Shown piece after piece: positions 1-9,508 of a DNA stretch of 33,607 nucleotides (position 1 is the stretch's first letter; every line of letters begins with the position of its first letter). The position numbers and the translations under genes are program-made. The stretch comes from Chlorokybus atmophyticus (lineage: Eukaryota > Streptophyta > Chlorokybophyceae > Chlorokybales > Chlorokybaceae). The stretch lies in contig RHPI01000671.1 of NCBI GenBank assembly GCA_009103225.1, positions 3,531 to 37,137 on the forward strand. Direction: 5' to 3'. The notes under the pieces were generated by a model. That model searched no databases and was not told where the DNA came from. It saw only the letters and a program-made list of their open reading frames with translations.

Positions 1-430
1 CACACGCTAGCAACCCCTGCTAACCACCACCAAGCTTGCACACAAGAAACTAGGGAGCTAAAGGTTGTATTGCAAATTGTAGAATGTCACTTTTATACCT
101 ACCAGTCTGCACATGCTACTGTCTAGACGATTCTAGCACTAGACGGAACTAGAAGCTAAGATATTCTTGCAGAATCTTGTAGTACACTTCTAGACCTTTC
201 CAACGCACCAAAGATCTCCTAATTTGCTGCTCATATGGTCAAGTTATACTACTTGGCGCCAGGCCCTTCCAGAAATCTGGTCGAGCCCTTCTCGACTGGC
301 CCTCCGTTTTCTGGCACCTTCCGGACTGGTCTTGGGGCCCCGGTCGATATCCGCGGCAGACTCATAACTCGCCGATATCCGCCACAAGTCATAAAAAACA
401 TGTACTTTACAAATAAGGCCTAAAACGGCC
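1..430. other. Non-coding flank of retroelement fragment
   Basis: No gene is visible. The stretch lies directly before the integrase remnant and is richer in A/T than the genes. At 253-260 it contains TTGGCGCC, a sequence like the primer-binding sites that follow 5' LTRs, and ATATGGTCAAGTTATACTAC stands just before it. A TATA-like TTTTATACC lies at 91-99. These would fit an LTR end followed by an internally deleted retrotransposon, but no matching second LTR is visible in the window, so this is only an idea. Confidence 0.2.
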
Positions 431-439
431 ATGAAAATC

Positions 440-1272
440 ACAGAATTTGGCCTTGACTGTTACAATCATCGCCGCACTTTGCGTGACCACCCTCAAGCCG
501 ACGGTCTCACGGAGCGGACAGTACAGACTATCAAGAAGGCACTCCGCATGTGCGTACTGGAGTATGATAAGAACACCTGGGACGACCATCTTCCGTGGGT
601 GGCTCTTAATTACCGATTGTCAAAGCATGCGGCTCTGCGCGAGTACAGCCCATACTACCTGCTGTTCGGGCGTCCGCCATTGCTTCCCTTTTGTGAACAG
701 CAGGAAGTGGACCGTGTGGTGCCCAACCTCGACGATCCCAACTAGATACACCACGACATTACCACACGCGCAACGCTGTTCGAGCACAACGTTCCAATGG
801 CCTTCAACAACTTGCGCAGCACCGCGACACCCTGCGCTACGAGCGTGTGCGGAGCGGCTTTCACAAGGAGCGCCAACGGCGATTTCAAGCAGGGGACGTT
901 GCCTACCGCATGACAGCCACGCTCGACACCTCCGTAGGCCGCACCGTCTACAAGGTACTCAAGGTGTACCCCACAGGAGTGCTAGACCTCCTTGGTCAGA
1001 ACGGCGAGAGGTTGAAAGACAACATGGTGAACTGCGCGCCATGTCACCTTCCTTACATAGCGGGCTTCGCGCGCATCCAGCACCCTCGCCCCGCCCGCAG
1101 CACACGTTGTGAATGCTGCGGCAGCGCCGGCGATGGCGCACTGATGATGCTCTGCAATGGCTGTAACAAGGGCCTGCGTTGCTACTGTCTGGAGCCCCCA
1201 TTGGACGCAATACCGATGGAGGGGTACTGGTGCGATGATTGCCGCACCCACGGTCCTCCTCACCTGCGTTAA
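440..1272 (+). pseudogene. Ty3/gypsy-type integrase 3' end with C-terminal PHD finger, frameshifted
   Basis: The first part (to a stop at 743-745) has the typical retrotransposon integrase stretch with HPQADGLTERT, the last Glu being the third residue of the DDE catalytic triad, followed by the usual amphipathic segment and PYYLLFGRPP. The reading then moves to another frame (+1 shift around 725-745) and continues through FQAGDVAYRM, like the region after the core in gypsy integrases, to a PHD-type zinc finger coded at about 1108-1242 (Cys 88, 91, 103, 106, 114, 129 and 132 of the ORF starting at 847; Trp just before the last pair). The histidine ligand of PHD fingers is Arg here (codon CGT at 1177-1179). 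Protease, reverse transcriptase, RNase H and the integrase N-terminus are absent upstream. It is therefore a dead 5'-truncated or internally deleted copy. Integrase identity is secure; the finger is clear by spacing. Confidence 0.75.
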
Positions 1273-1317
1273 CAACTGAGCTCTGGAGCTGGAACATCCC
1301 CAGAAGCTCAGGAGTGC

Positions 1318-1553
1318 CTTGTTGACTGTTTGTCCTACAGCTTAGCATGTACATTAAGGAGGACACCGCCTCCACATGTCCGTTTAACTCAGCAACAGCG
1401 GAGCAGCTCCACCAAGCACTCCTTACCATACGAGCCGGATTATCTTTTACTTTTGCTACATGTTGTAACATGTTGCAGCAGCAGGGCTAGCAAGCATGTC
1501 TTTCTCTGCAGCGGCCCGAGACAATGTGATCCTCGACTCCCCTCGACCCGACA
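1318..1553. repeat. Diverged direct repeat, copy 1
   Basis: About 236 bases from CTTGTTGACTG to CCTCGACCCGACA recur at 2151-2381 with scattered substitutions and a short indel. In the + frame beginning near 1348 both copies encode a similar peptide (MY.KEDTASTC, then SATAEQLHQALL, then NMLQQQG and a stop); in a second frame both encode SMSF.AAARD and LDSPRPD. Conservation of the reading suggests these are remnants of a transposon protein, but I do not recognise the family. Confidence 0.6.
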
Positions 1554-2150
1554 CCTGTCATGCCTGGTGCCCACGCATACCAGCCTTCATCGAGCATGTC
1601 TACATCGAAACCATCGCCCGGCCTACCAGCATATCAGCGCGCGCGCGTCACTGACCAGTAGCTAGGTTATGACTCCAGAGTAGCTCACGACCATAGCCTA
1701 CATAGGTACCGCGCGTAGCTGTTCAGTTGTAAGTTCAACTATAAGTTGTGTTCTATATCGAGTGCCAATCGCTGTAGAAATAGCCTCGATATGACCGTTA
1801 GCTTATGTTCTGAACAGTCATGATTTGACTTGTATAAGTGGTCACAGTGTTCACCGGATCAGCTAGTGACACTGTGAGTGAGAAAGCTAAGAGCTTGTGA
1901 AACGACTTGAGAAGCGAACACGCCATCCTGGTTACCAAGAACCCCCTCACTGTGTGAGAGCCTGTGCATGCTCGTGCGTGCATCATGCTTATCATCGCTG
2001 TGAGCTTGGTGTGCCTGGTTGCAGTGTGTTTGTTGGCATCAGTCAGGGCATAGTATCCACGTGTTGCTTGCTCATTCACCTCACTTAACAGTGTAACACA
2101 TTTTCCGCTCATGCAAGGAACTGTGTAAACAGCACTACCTATAGTAGTGG
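1554..2150. other. Spacer between the two direct repeats, no gene seen
   Basis: Copy 1 continues for a while in an open frame (to about 1650) that reads ...PAFIEHVYIETIARPTS, which may still be element sequence. The rest, to 2150, has no convincing coding frame, splice-linked exon or RNA gene. Confidence 0.3.
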
Positions 2151-2381
2151 CTTGTTGACTGCGTGTCCTACAGCATGTACACTAAGGAGGACACCGCCTC
2201 CACATGTTCGTGTGACTCAGCAACAGCGGAGCAGCTCCACCAAGCACTCCTCGCCATACGAGCTGGGTTATCTTGTACTTTTGCTACTTATTATAACATG
2301 TTGCAGCAGCAGGGCTAGCAAGCATGTCTTTCCCTGCGGCGGCCCGAGACAGTGTGACCCTCGACTCCCCTCGACCCGACA
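2151..2381. repeat. Diverged direct repeat, copy 2
   Basis: Second copy of the 1318-1553 repeat, beginning CTTGTTGACTGCG. It is 4-5 bases shorter, through a gap after CCTACAGC. Downstream, at about 2428-2580, one + frame reads coherently (FRSFKETYAGDYVRPM, then FKFTKASFVQLTATLL) to a TGA at 2578-2580, which may be a further piece of the same element. Family not recognised. Confidence 0.55.
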
Positions 2382-2580
2382 GAGCGTCAGCTGCACACTC
2401 ACTTGTACATTGATAGGTGTTGAATGTCAGCTGCTTTCGCAGCTTCAAAGAGACCTACGCGGGGGACTATGTGAGACCGATGGTTGAAAATCTCAACTTC
2501 AAGTTTACGAAGGCCTCCTTTGTGCAGCTCACTGCCACACTGTTGAGAAGCAAGCATGCAAGTAAAGAGGGCAAGCAATG

Positions 2581-3416
2581 ACACACAGGAGAAGGCAACA
2601 CACTTCCCAATTTATTACCAACAGACCGCGGGGTTATATACCCGCCAGTCAGTACACAGTTTGTACACACTGCTGGTCTACATGCAACAGCGTCCGACAT
2701 ACTGAACATATCCTACGCTGTAAGATGTGCCACGTAGCTAACTTGATAAGCTTTGTAACAAGCTATGCCACGTCCTATAAGACTGAGTATCCTATGAGAT
2801 ATGACGATTCTCCTAGGACCCTTCTCTGCAGTCCGCGCCAGGACCTTCATGTCCGGAGTCTTCGAGGTCCTCCCATCGAGGTCCCTTCTCTTCTCTCTTG
2901 TATGCAGGGCAGGCTGACCGGATGTAGGAATATCTTCAACACACACCCTTCTTGGCAGCCGTTGTACCAGAGAATATCAGCAACGGCTTTGGCACACCAG
3001 GTGAGAACACTACGCCAGCATATACAAGTACAAACTTCAGTACCTCTTGCACACATGCACATGCATGCTAGGCAACTGTGCATGCACATGCACATGCAGT
3101 TGCACATGTCTACACACAAACACATACATGTTAGGGTTGTGGCCATTGGACCCTAATGCATTAGATGACCGACTGCATGCTCCTGAGCTAGCTCTTCCCC
3201 CCACCAGCTGAGGAGGAAGGGGTCATTGATCCCCACCTTGTTGAGGCTGCTTTCTAAGAAGAGTTTGGCCACGATCTGATGAGGAAAGTGTGCATGAAGC
3301 AGAGCAACAGCAAGCTGAGGATGAACAAGGTAGAAAGTAGTCTTTGGGCACAAAGGAGATGTTACCTGGTTTAACACGCTGAGGGTTCTTGCAAGGGAGC
3401 ATGCTGCTCACTCGCC
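2581..3416. other. Probable transposon debris, no intact gene
   Basis: No gene model can be supported. On the minus strand, at 2603-2641, there are TATATAACCCC and AATAAATTGGG, which could be promoter and poly(A) signals of an LTR read leftwards. The minus frame at 3153-3377 encodes a protein-like peptide (FYLVHPQLAVALLHAHF... LLSWWGEEL) without recognisable domain. Around 3050-3110 there is a run of ACATGCACATGCA repeats. Confidence 0.25.
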
Positions 3417-3477
3417 CTAATCATATAGAGGTTGAGAGATCGCCAGGCAATGAAGGACAGGACCATCGCCGACAGGC

Positions 3478-3864
3478 TTGCACGCAAAGCTTACCTCGCC
3501 CAGCGCAGAAGAGGCAACCCTAGAGATGGTAGTCAAGGCAGCAGAGAGAGAGGCAAAGGCGAAGCAGCGTGCAGAGGAGAAGGCGGCTAAAGAGGTTGCC
3601 AAGCAGGCAGCGAAAAGCGGCCAAACAGCTGCCAAAGAGGTCAAGACCTTACAGGCCCTGCGCACACGTGAAGTCAACAGCAGCGACAGTGACAAGGACT
3701 GGGAGGAGCTGCAACCAGCAGCATGGGCGGAGCTGGAGACAGAAGCAACAACAAGCTTGCCTTGCAGGATGCCGCTGGGCATGCCGCATGGACTACCAAG
3801 CGCGCAGTCAACCGCAGCTTCACTCCGTAGAGGGGACTGTTACTTGCCTTGTAGATACCTGTGA
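3478..3864 (+). pseudogene. Charged coiled-coil fragment, possibly the tail of a transposon protein
   Basis: The frame has an Ala/Lys/Glu-rich helix (AEREAKAKQRAEEKAAKEVA...), then an acidic stretch with NSSDSDKDWEEL, ending at a stop at 3862-3864. Just upstream another frame reads MKDRTIADRLARKAYLAQRR (from 3450), so the two may be joined by a lost frame. A basic coiled coil followed by an acidic end is common at the C-terminus of DDE transposases, but this compositional resemblance is weak. No start or splice site could be fixed. Confidence 0.25.
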
Positions 3865-4170
3865 ATACATATAGTACAATGACTTACTTGTTAATACATC
3901 TTTGCCCTTACCATACATGACTGCGCACATGCACACACCTTCATCACAACACACACAGACATACACACACACATAGTCAACCACATGTAGTCCTCAATTA
4001 CAAACACACACGCACACTGTCAACAGCAATTGAGCATATACTCACGCAGTCAACTTGTGCGACTCACAATGACACGCACACAACACTCAGCTAACAATCG
4101 CACGCTGCTAGACACACACTTGCTCACCAGGCAAAGTAATCACCAAGGCAGACAGGCGCCGCCGCCATTG
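3865..4170. repeat. CA/ACAC-rich tract
   Basis: About 3920-4130 is dominated by imperfect (CA)n runs such as ACACACAGACATACACACACACA and CACACACGCACACTG. No gene is visible. Confidence 0.6.
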
Positions 4171-4174
4171 TAAC

Positions 4175-4741
4175 ATGGGGCGCCTGAGCTGCGCCACCGC
4201 TTTCTCCTGCCAACACAAGGATTCTACCATACTCTCTTACCCTCGCCCACGCAACCTCGCCGCCGCAGAGCTTCAGATCTTACCCAATTCAGGCGTTTTC
4301 CTTACATCCGAAGTAAGGAAACGCCTGTGCTCAACGCAACCCTACGACACTGATCTTAAAGCAGCCATTGACAGCGCCTGCCTTGCGGGTAAATTAGTTG
4401 AAATAAGTGGGCTGTATAGCGTGTCACACAGGCTATCCAACAAGCCTACACACACCCCACTCCGAGCAGTATGTCACGCAAGCTCCTTATCCGAAGAATG
4501 GTACACTTACCCTACGTACACATGTACCTGTATCAGTTTATCCCAAAGAACAGCCATTAAACTATTGAAGGTTATGTGTGGCGGTCCACGCGAACGGGCG
4601 TCGGTCGGCGCGGCGCCGGCCTCGCGCGCGGTTTCTGGCCTTTTTCGCCGGTCGGGCCCCAAAAGTAAGCAGGCCATGTGCGGGGCTCTGCGAGCTGTGC
4701 CAGCGGAAGGAAAGTCTCAAGTACAACCTATTACAACCTAG
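4175..4741 (+). other. Open frame with winged-helix-like segment, unproven
   Basis: The only open reading frame of note in this stretch. Its first 90 residues contain a segment FLTSEVRKRLC ... DLKAAIDSACLAGKLVEISG then LYSVSH, whose rhythm (helix, helix, GKLV, beta hairpin, Y-S) resembles winged-helix domains such as linker histone H1. The remainder is basic and low in information. There is no intron evidence, the Met context is unremarkable, and no neighbour supports it. It could be a decayed exon or chance. Confidence 0.2.
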
Positions 4742-5786
4742 TAAAACGTATCAAATGCCGCCGTTTTCCTTCTCGAACCAGCCTGGAACGCTCTAAAGCA
4801 ATCTCATGATACTGGCTTCAAGCAACCGTGACCCCTCAACCCGTTACCAAAGCGGTAGCTAATGACGGTTCGTGGCGTAGATGCAGTCGAGATCTCTCAA
4901 TGCCTTGCATCGCAAAGTAAGGGACTGTAGGGACCCAGGGGACACGTCGAGGTCGAAACGCAAGCACCAGACTGGCAAAACTCCGCGGGGCTAGACGACG
5001 CAGAATGTAAGGCCAAGATCTCACTATGATTAAGTTATATGATTGATGAAGCTTGTTGCTGTCTTTATCGCTTGGTTGCTGAAGGGATGTACACTCTCCC
5101 CTCGCTGTAATCACATGCTTTCCTACGACACCCTCTCAGTAGTGACAAAACACCGACTAACCGTCTTGCATGAGGCAAAAATGTCCACCTTTGTAATGTT
5201 TATCGCACTCCCTGTAAGGACAATCGGTGCTTGTAGGGAGCGTCACTATACAGAGGGTAACATGTAGGTGCCCTTAATGCCTTTATGCATGGATTAGGGT
5301 TTGCAAATCTCGTTATAGTGACCAGTTGTCATTACATGGAATGGCATAAACAGTTCGATATAATCTAGGTGAATGCACATCTCGCTATTTTCACATTAAT
5401 AATTTATATCCTGCTGATAAATCCCTCGTTGTAATGACAAATGGTCCCTATTTGTTATCTAGCAGTACTGCGTTATAAACCGTCACTACATCGCGGGTAG
5501 ACTGTAGGTTCACGTTTGCTAACGTTCATTTTCCGCTCTCGGGCCAAGCCCTACCGTGGGGCCCCTATGGCAAGGTCAAAAAGTCTGCTGCGTGACCCAT
5601 TGCGAGTGTTTGCGCTTGCACGGCGCCGGCGGCGGCGGGACGTGTCTGCAGCGGCGCAGGTGAGGGTTGGCTGCCGCTGCGCATGCTGTAAGCAGGCCTC
5701 CCATACCCAAGAGGCTTGCAGGAGTGTGCTGCTGCCCTGCTACGCTTGCTGACTTGCGTGCATGTGTGGTCTCATCGCAGTCAGAC
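4742..5786. other. Non-coding region with clustered short motif upstream of the secreted-protein gene
   Basis: No gene is seen. Positions 5101-5497 contain seven copies of a degenerate motif CTCGYTRTARTGAC in both orientations: direct at 5101, 5132 (poor), 5309, 5381 (poor) and 5425; inverted at 5242 and 5482. They look like terminal repeats of nested small DNA elements. The last 200 bases before the gene are GC-rich (for example CGGCGCCGGCGGCGGCGGGA at 5621-5640) and probably hold the promoter and 5'UTR. Confidence 0.4.
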
Positions 5787-6046
5787 ATGGCGAGGGTGGC
5801 CACGCTGCTGGCGCTGGCGCTGGCGCTGCTGCTAGCGGCGGCGGCGCCTTCCACAGCAACTTTTGCTACCATTACGTAAGTTCTGCCTGTATTCTTGGGC
5901 CAGAGGCAGCGTGGTCTACGTGCACGTGTCTCTGCAAGGCACAAGTTTCGTCCTTCAACGGACGCTTCACCCCGTCTGTATGGACATGCATGTGACATGA
6001 TTGCACGCCTGCAGGGGCTGCGTCTACTGTGACGTATGCGACAATG
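5787..6046 (+). CDS. Secreted Pro/Cys-rich protein, 5' part (exons 1-2)
   Basis: Exon 1 is 5787-5875 and begins MARVATLLALALALLLAAAA, a classical signal peptide with likely cleavage near the Ala-rich end. It ends AC|GTAAGT. Exon 2 (6015-6046, after CCTGCAG) keeps the frame and encodes GCVYCDVCDN, then a GTAAG donor at 6047. The next exon should lie downstream, but 23 bases later the sequence runs into C8 plus an N at 6070 and then the left arm of the inverted repeat, which is in the opposite orientation. The rest of the gene is found at 8705-9508. The start was chosen because it is the only Met followed by a signal peptide, with matched splice phases. The separate annotation reflects the break; see the entry at 8705. 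Confidence 0.6.
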
Positions 6047-6069
6047 GTAAGCCAATCTCCTCCCCCCCC

Positions 6070-6070
6070 N
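6070..6070. other. Ambiguous base or assembly gap after C8
   Basis: A single N follows eight C at 6062-6069 and immediately precedes the first base of the palindrome arm (6071). This is where the sequence stops fitting the secreted-protein gene, so N most likely marks a contig join rather than one unread base. Confidence 0.7.
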
Positions 6071-6154
6071 GTCTCGCAGGGTTGCAGAGATGGTCAACAT
6101 GAAGTCGATATTGCTGCTGGCTGTTAACCAGTGCAAGGATCCTTCTCAATGCAG

Positions 6155-6283
6155 GTGCGGCGAATTGACTCGTCGGATGCCCCAGAGGCAGAGTTAAAGA
6201 AGGCCTTGGAGCTCCCAGACCTGCGCGAGTTTGCAGATCAGTTGCTGCTGGCGATGGATCCGTCTCATGCAGAAGCGTGTTAG
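6155..6283 (+). pseudogene. Extra copy of ZNHIT3 last exon inside the left arm
   Basis: Mirror copy of the terminal exon at 11464-11592: acceptor CAATGCAG, then a frame containing [20 protein letters not shown] to a TAG at 6281-6283. The upstream exons are not present because the arm ends at 6071, inside the preceding intron. It cannot encode the protein. Confidence 0.85.
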
Positions 6284-6571
6284 CAAAGGGTGTTAGTAAG
6301 TTGGGTACACATGCGTTTGTGTAGGTCTTGTATATATAGCTTGTTGTGATATATATGCTCCGGGTGTCCCTTGTTAAGCAACATGAACAAAAGGGCTGAG
6401 TATAACATAGGGTTCGCGTTCGCCCAGCTCGCTGCAGACATCGCCGAGGGCTCAGCAGCTGCGTTGGGCAAGGTGACATGCTTGCCTAAGATAGCGTCCA
6501 GCTTCTGGCCGGCGTTGTCCTGGCCCAAGATGAAGCATGCTTTGGCCGCACGCGCATGTTCTCCGCTTCTT

Positions 6572-6642
6572 GTAGTGTACAGTATGGACGGCAACTTCAC
6601 ATGCATAATGCATGTGAAGTTGCCGTCCATACTGTACACTAC
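6572..6642. repeat. 71-nt perfect palindrome, left-arm copy
   Basis: Two 35-base arms, GTAGTGTACAGTATGGACGG... and its exact reverse complement, flank a single central A at 6607. Same element as at 11105-11175. Confidence 0.9.
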
Positions 6643-8238
6643 GGTTTGCTGGTCGGTAATACAGTGCTGAGCATGCGCATAGCAAGCAGTGCTAAAACGG
6701 ACATAGTTCCCACGCGTGAACGGACTCGACAAGCTTTCCAATAAACACCACTCACTGCCAGTCACTGGCCTGTAAGCACAAGCACCCACTCAAGCATAAC
6801 TCGATTAGCCGCTCGCTTGCTACCCCACACACACGCCCAACGGCGCGAAGCACACCGTAACCCTCATGCAAACCGCGCTGAATGCCAACCCTGAAGCCTG
6901 CTACCCCGCAATCGCCGCCTCCTCCTCCTTCTAGTCCTTCTCCTGCTCCACCTCCCTGGCCGCCGTCGCCACTGCCATTTTGCCGCCACTGACGCTCGGA
7001 GCGTACAGTTTAAAGTGTTCGAAAGGAGCAGCGCATCGCATGCTAAGCTTGCGTGCTGCTGTGTGAGGCAATTTAGAGTGCAGCGTTTGGTGCGATGAGC
7101 GAGCGGGCAAGCAGCAGTTGTTGGTGGGGCGCAGCAGGATGTAAGCTGAAGGAGATGAATGTGGAGGCAGCGGCGTAGCAGGAGCATGAGGATGGGATCA
7201 GAGCAGCCTGTGGCGAGACAAGCGGGAGCGGAGCTCAGCCTGTAAGAGACCAGCGGGAGCGGTGCTGATTAGCGTTGCAAGCTTGGCTATTGCTTGCTTA
7301 CATGCTGATAGTAAGCAGAGCGCTTGAGGTTGCTTCGTAGTGGCAAAGGTGCAGGACAACTTGACAGCCTGACTCCACCCGGCCTTCCGCTGGCCATCAT
7401 GTACGTGCATGCAAGCCTTAAGTGCCTGTCATGTTTACTAGTTGCATGCGCGTGCTAGCGTGCTGCGCTGTTGCGTGGCCCTGTGCTGGACGTTGTTGCT
7501 GTGACGTGTGAGCTTAGGCGTAGCCATGGACATGACCCGAACCCATTGTACGTCTGTAATTAATACGCACTACTGTTGTATTCTGTTACTAGGGTCATAT
7601 ACAAACTACCATATCTATTAACTACTGCTGGCCTGCACAGACAACAAGTGTTGAGTGTTGTTTGTTGCAGCATTTTCGTTGGACATACCATACAAGACGC
7701 ATTGATGACTGATCTGTCCGTTCTAGCGTTTTGTGATGTTTTGAGGAGTTGTGAGATGCTGCCATCTGCTCAATGAACGGTTGTTGCTGGGCCTCCCACT
7801 ACAACAACAAGTAACTTTGCCGCATGAGCTGTGGAGATGACTCTTTGCACAAGGTTGCATGCAGACAGCAGCATGTTGGGAAAGCCTAAGCTCAATGCAA
7901 AGCTGTGGTAGACAGCTTTACAGGGAGCTTGCCAGACTCTCAGACTCAGATTACACATCAAAGTGTGGCCACAGCTGCGATTGCACGCAATATTTGTGAT
8001 TGCAAATGCTGCGGGCAACATGCAGCACATGGCATGGTTTCAATGTTGTTGTCGACACTGAATGCACACACTGTAAGCAAAGACATGTGCGCACGAAAGA
8101 GCATTTACGAGCTTACTGAAGCTCAAATCCTGCGCTGCGGCATTCTGGCGCTAAGCTATGCACACAGGGTAGGGGCTATGTTCAGTATGCAACACAATGG
8201 CCTATGTTTCTACGTTTGGGGCAATCTTGTCACGACTA

Positions 8239-8628
8239 CTAGTGGTGATGACCGCCGTCATCATCGTAGCATCTGTCAAAGTTGCAGTTCTCCGAGTATC
8301 TCTGTGGCAAACGCACAGTCACAAGCTGTCCCATGCATTTGATAACAAATCAACGCACGCAACACATAAACAGACACGCGCAGACACTGCCAAGCTGGTG
8401 GCCCTCACCTCATATGATAGGCCCCAGAACTGCTTCGCCTTGGATTCGTCGGATGTGCCGCAAGCAGCGTGGAACTGGTTGATGACTTCATCACAAGAAT
8501 AGGGGTAACGACTCACACCACGGCTGCCTTGATACGGCGCAGCCGCGTTGAGCAGCGCCGTTGCCGCGGCACGAAGGAAGTCATCGTGCGAAGCGGCTGC
8601 ATCACTGAGAGTGGCTGAACCGCAACGC
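8239..8628 (-). pseudogene. Extra copy of the last two exons of the secreted-protein gene
   Basis: On the minus strand 8409-8628 and 8239-8301 are exact mirrors of exons 9119-9338 and 9446-9508. They point away from the proline-rich exon in the spacer, so they cannot be spliced to it. They are duplicated by the inverted repeat. Confidence 0.85.
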
Positions 8629-8704
8629 CTGCCATAGGAGAGTTGTAGATATGTGAGCCTCATTGGCAGCATAGCAATGGATGCAAGAAATCTGCCCAAC
8701 CAGC

Positions 8705-9508
8705 CCATCTCCCCCACCGCCTTCTCCGCCCCCACCGCCTCCGCCCAAGTCCTCGCCACCGCCCCCAAAGTACTATTACAAGTCGCCTCCTCCCCCGAGC
8801 TACTACACCAAGTCCCCGCCTCCACCCAGGCACACCTGCTGGGACTGTGAGCACAAGGAGTGTGACGGTGTGCAGTCCTGCTCTCCTGGCTTTTGGCAGC
8901 AGTCTGACAAGTCCTGCCACTGGCCCTCTTACTACCAGTACGGCTCGGAGAGACAGAGAGGCACCCTGCTTGTGGATGCCTTCAAGTGCTCCCGGGGCGA
9001 TACGTGCTACAGGTACTGGCCCGATTTGCACCTGTTGCACCTGCTGGTTGGGCAGATTTCTTGCATCCATTGCTATGCTGCCAATGAGGCTCACATATCT
9101 ACAACTCTCCTATGGCAGGCGTTGCGGTTCAGCCACTCTCAGTGATGCAGCCGCTTCGCACGATGACTTCCTTCGTGCCGCGGCAACGGCGCTGCTCAAC
9201 GCGGCTGCGCCGTATCAAGGCAGCCGTGGTGTGAGTCGTTACCCCTATTCTTGTGATGAAGTCATCAACCAGTTCCACGCTGCTTGCGGCACATCCGACG
9301 AATCCAAGGCGAAGCAGTTCTGGGGCCTATCATATGAGGTGAGGGCCACCAGCTTGGCAGTGTCTGCGCGTGTCTGTTTATGTGTTGCGTGCGTTGATTT
9401 GTTATCAAATGCATGGGACAGCTTGTGACTGTGCGTTTGCCACAGAGATACTCGGAGAACTGCAACTTTGACAGATGCTACGATGATGACGGCGGTCATC
9501 ACCACTAG
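8705..9508 (+). CDS. Secreted Pro/Cys-rich extensin-like protein, 3' part
   Basis: Three exons are visible. The first (8705 or earlier to 9012) encodes SPPPP blocks with Tyr-Lys inserts (KYYYKSPPPPSYYTKSPPPP), then a Cys-rich part (CWDCEHKECDGVQSC..., KCSRGDTCYR). The second is 9119-9338 (after TATGGCAG; includes SRYPYSCDEVINQFHAACG, KQFWGLSYE). The third is 9446-9508 (RYSENCNFDRCYDDDGGHHH, stop TAG at 9506-9508). Splice phases match (2, then 0). SPPPP motifs are the sites of Pro hydroxylation and arabinosylation in extensins and algal wall glycoproteins; Cys-rich partners are common in algal matrix proteins. The N-terminal signal peptide exons are at 5787-6046, but the left palindrome arm lies between, and the proline-rich exon is cut at its 5' edge at 8704/8705. 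TGTAA at 9792-9796 is a possible poly(A) signal. I do not recognise the family of the C-terminal domain. Confidence 0.65.

Larger units (their letters stand above)
6071..8704. repeat. Left arm of 5.6-kb inverted repeat
   Basis: This arm is the reverse complement of 9043-11676 (pairing position x with 17747 - x). At both edges the bases were checked: 6071 pairs with 11676 and the left neighbour is N; 8704 pairs with 9043 and 8705/9042 no longer pair. All long reading frames in one arm reappear with identical translations in the other, so the arms look identical over 2634 bases. The arm carries reversed copies of the last exons of the secreted-protein gene (minus strand, 8409-8628 and 8239-8301) and the last exon of ZNHIT3 (plus strand, 6155-6283). 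Confidence 0.95.

Noticed and set aside
3920-4130. CRISPR-like regularity in the CA-rich tract
   Set aside because: Only simple ACAC repeats of irregular spacing; the genome is eukaryotic.
8319-8825. Minus-strand 168-codon frame spanning the left arm and spacer
   Set aside because: It is the mirrored terminal exon region of the secreted-protein gene running into the antisense of the proline-rich exon.
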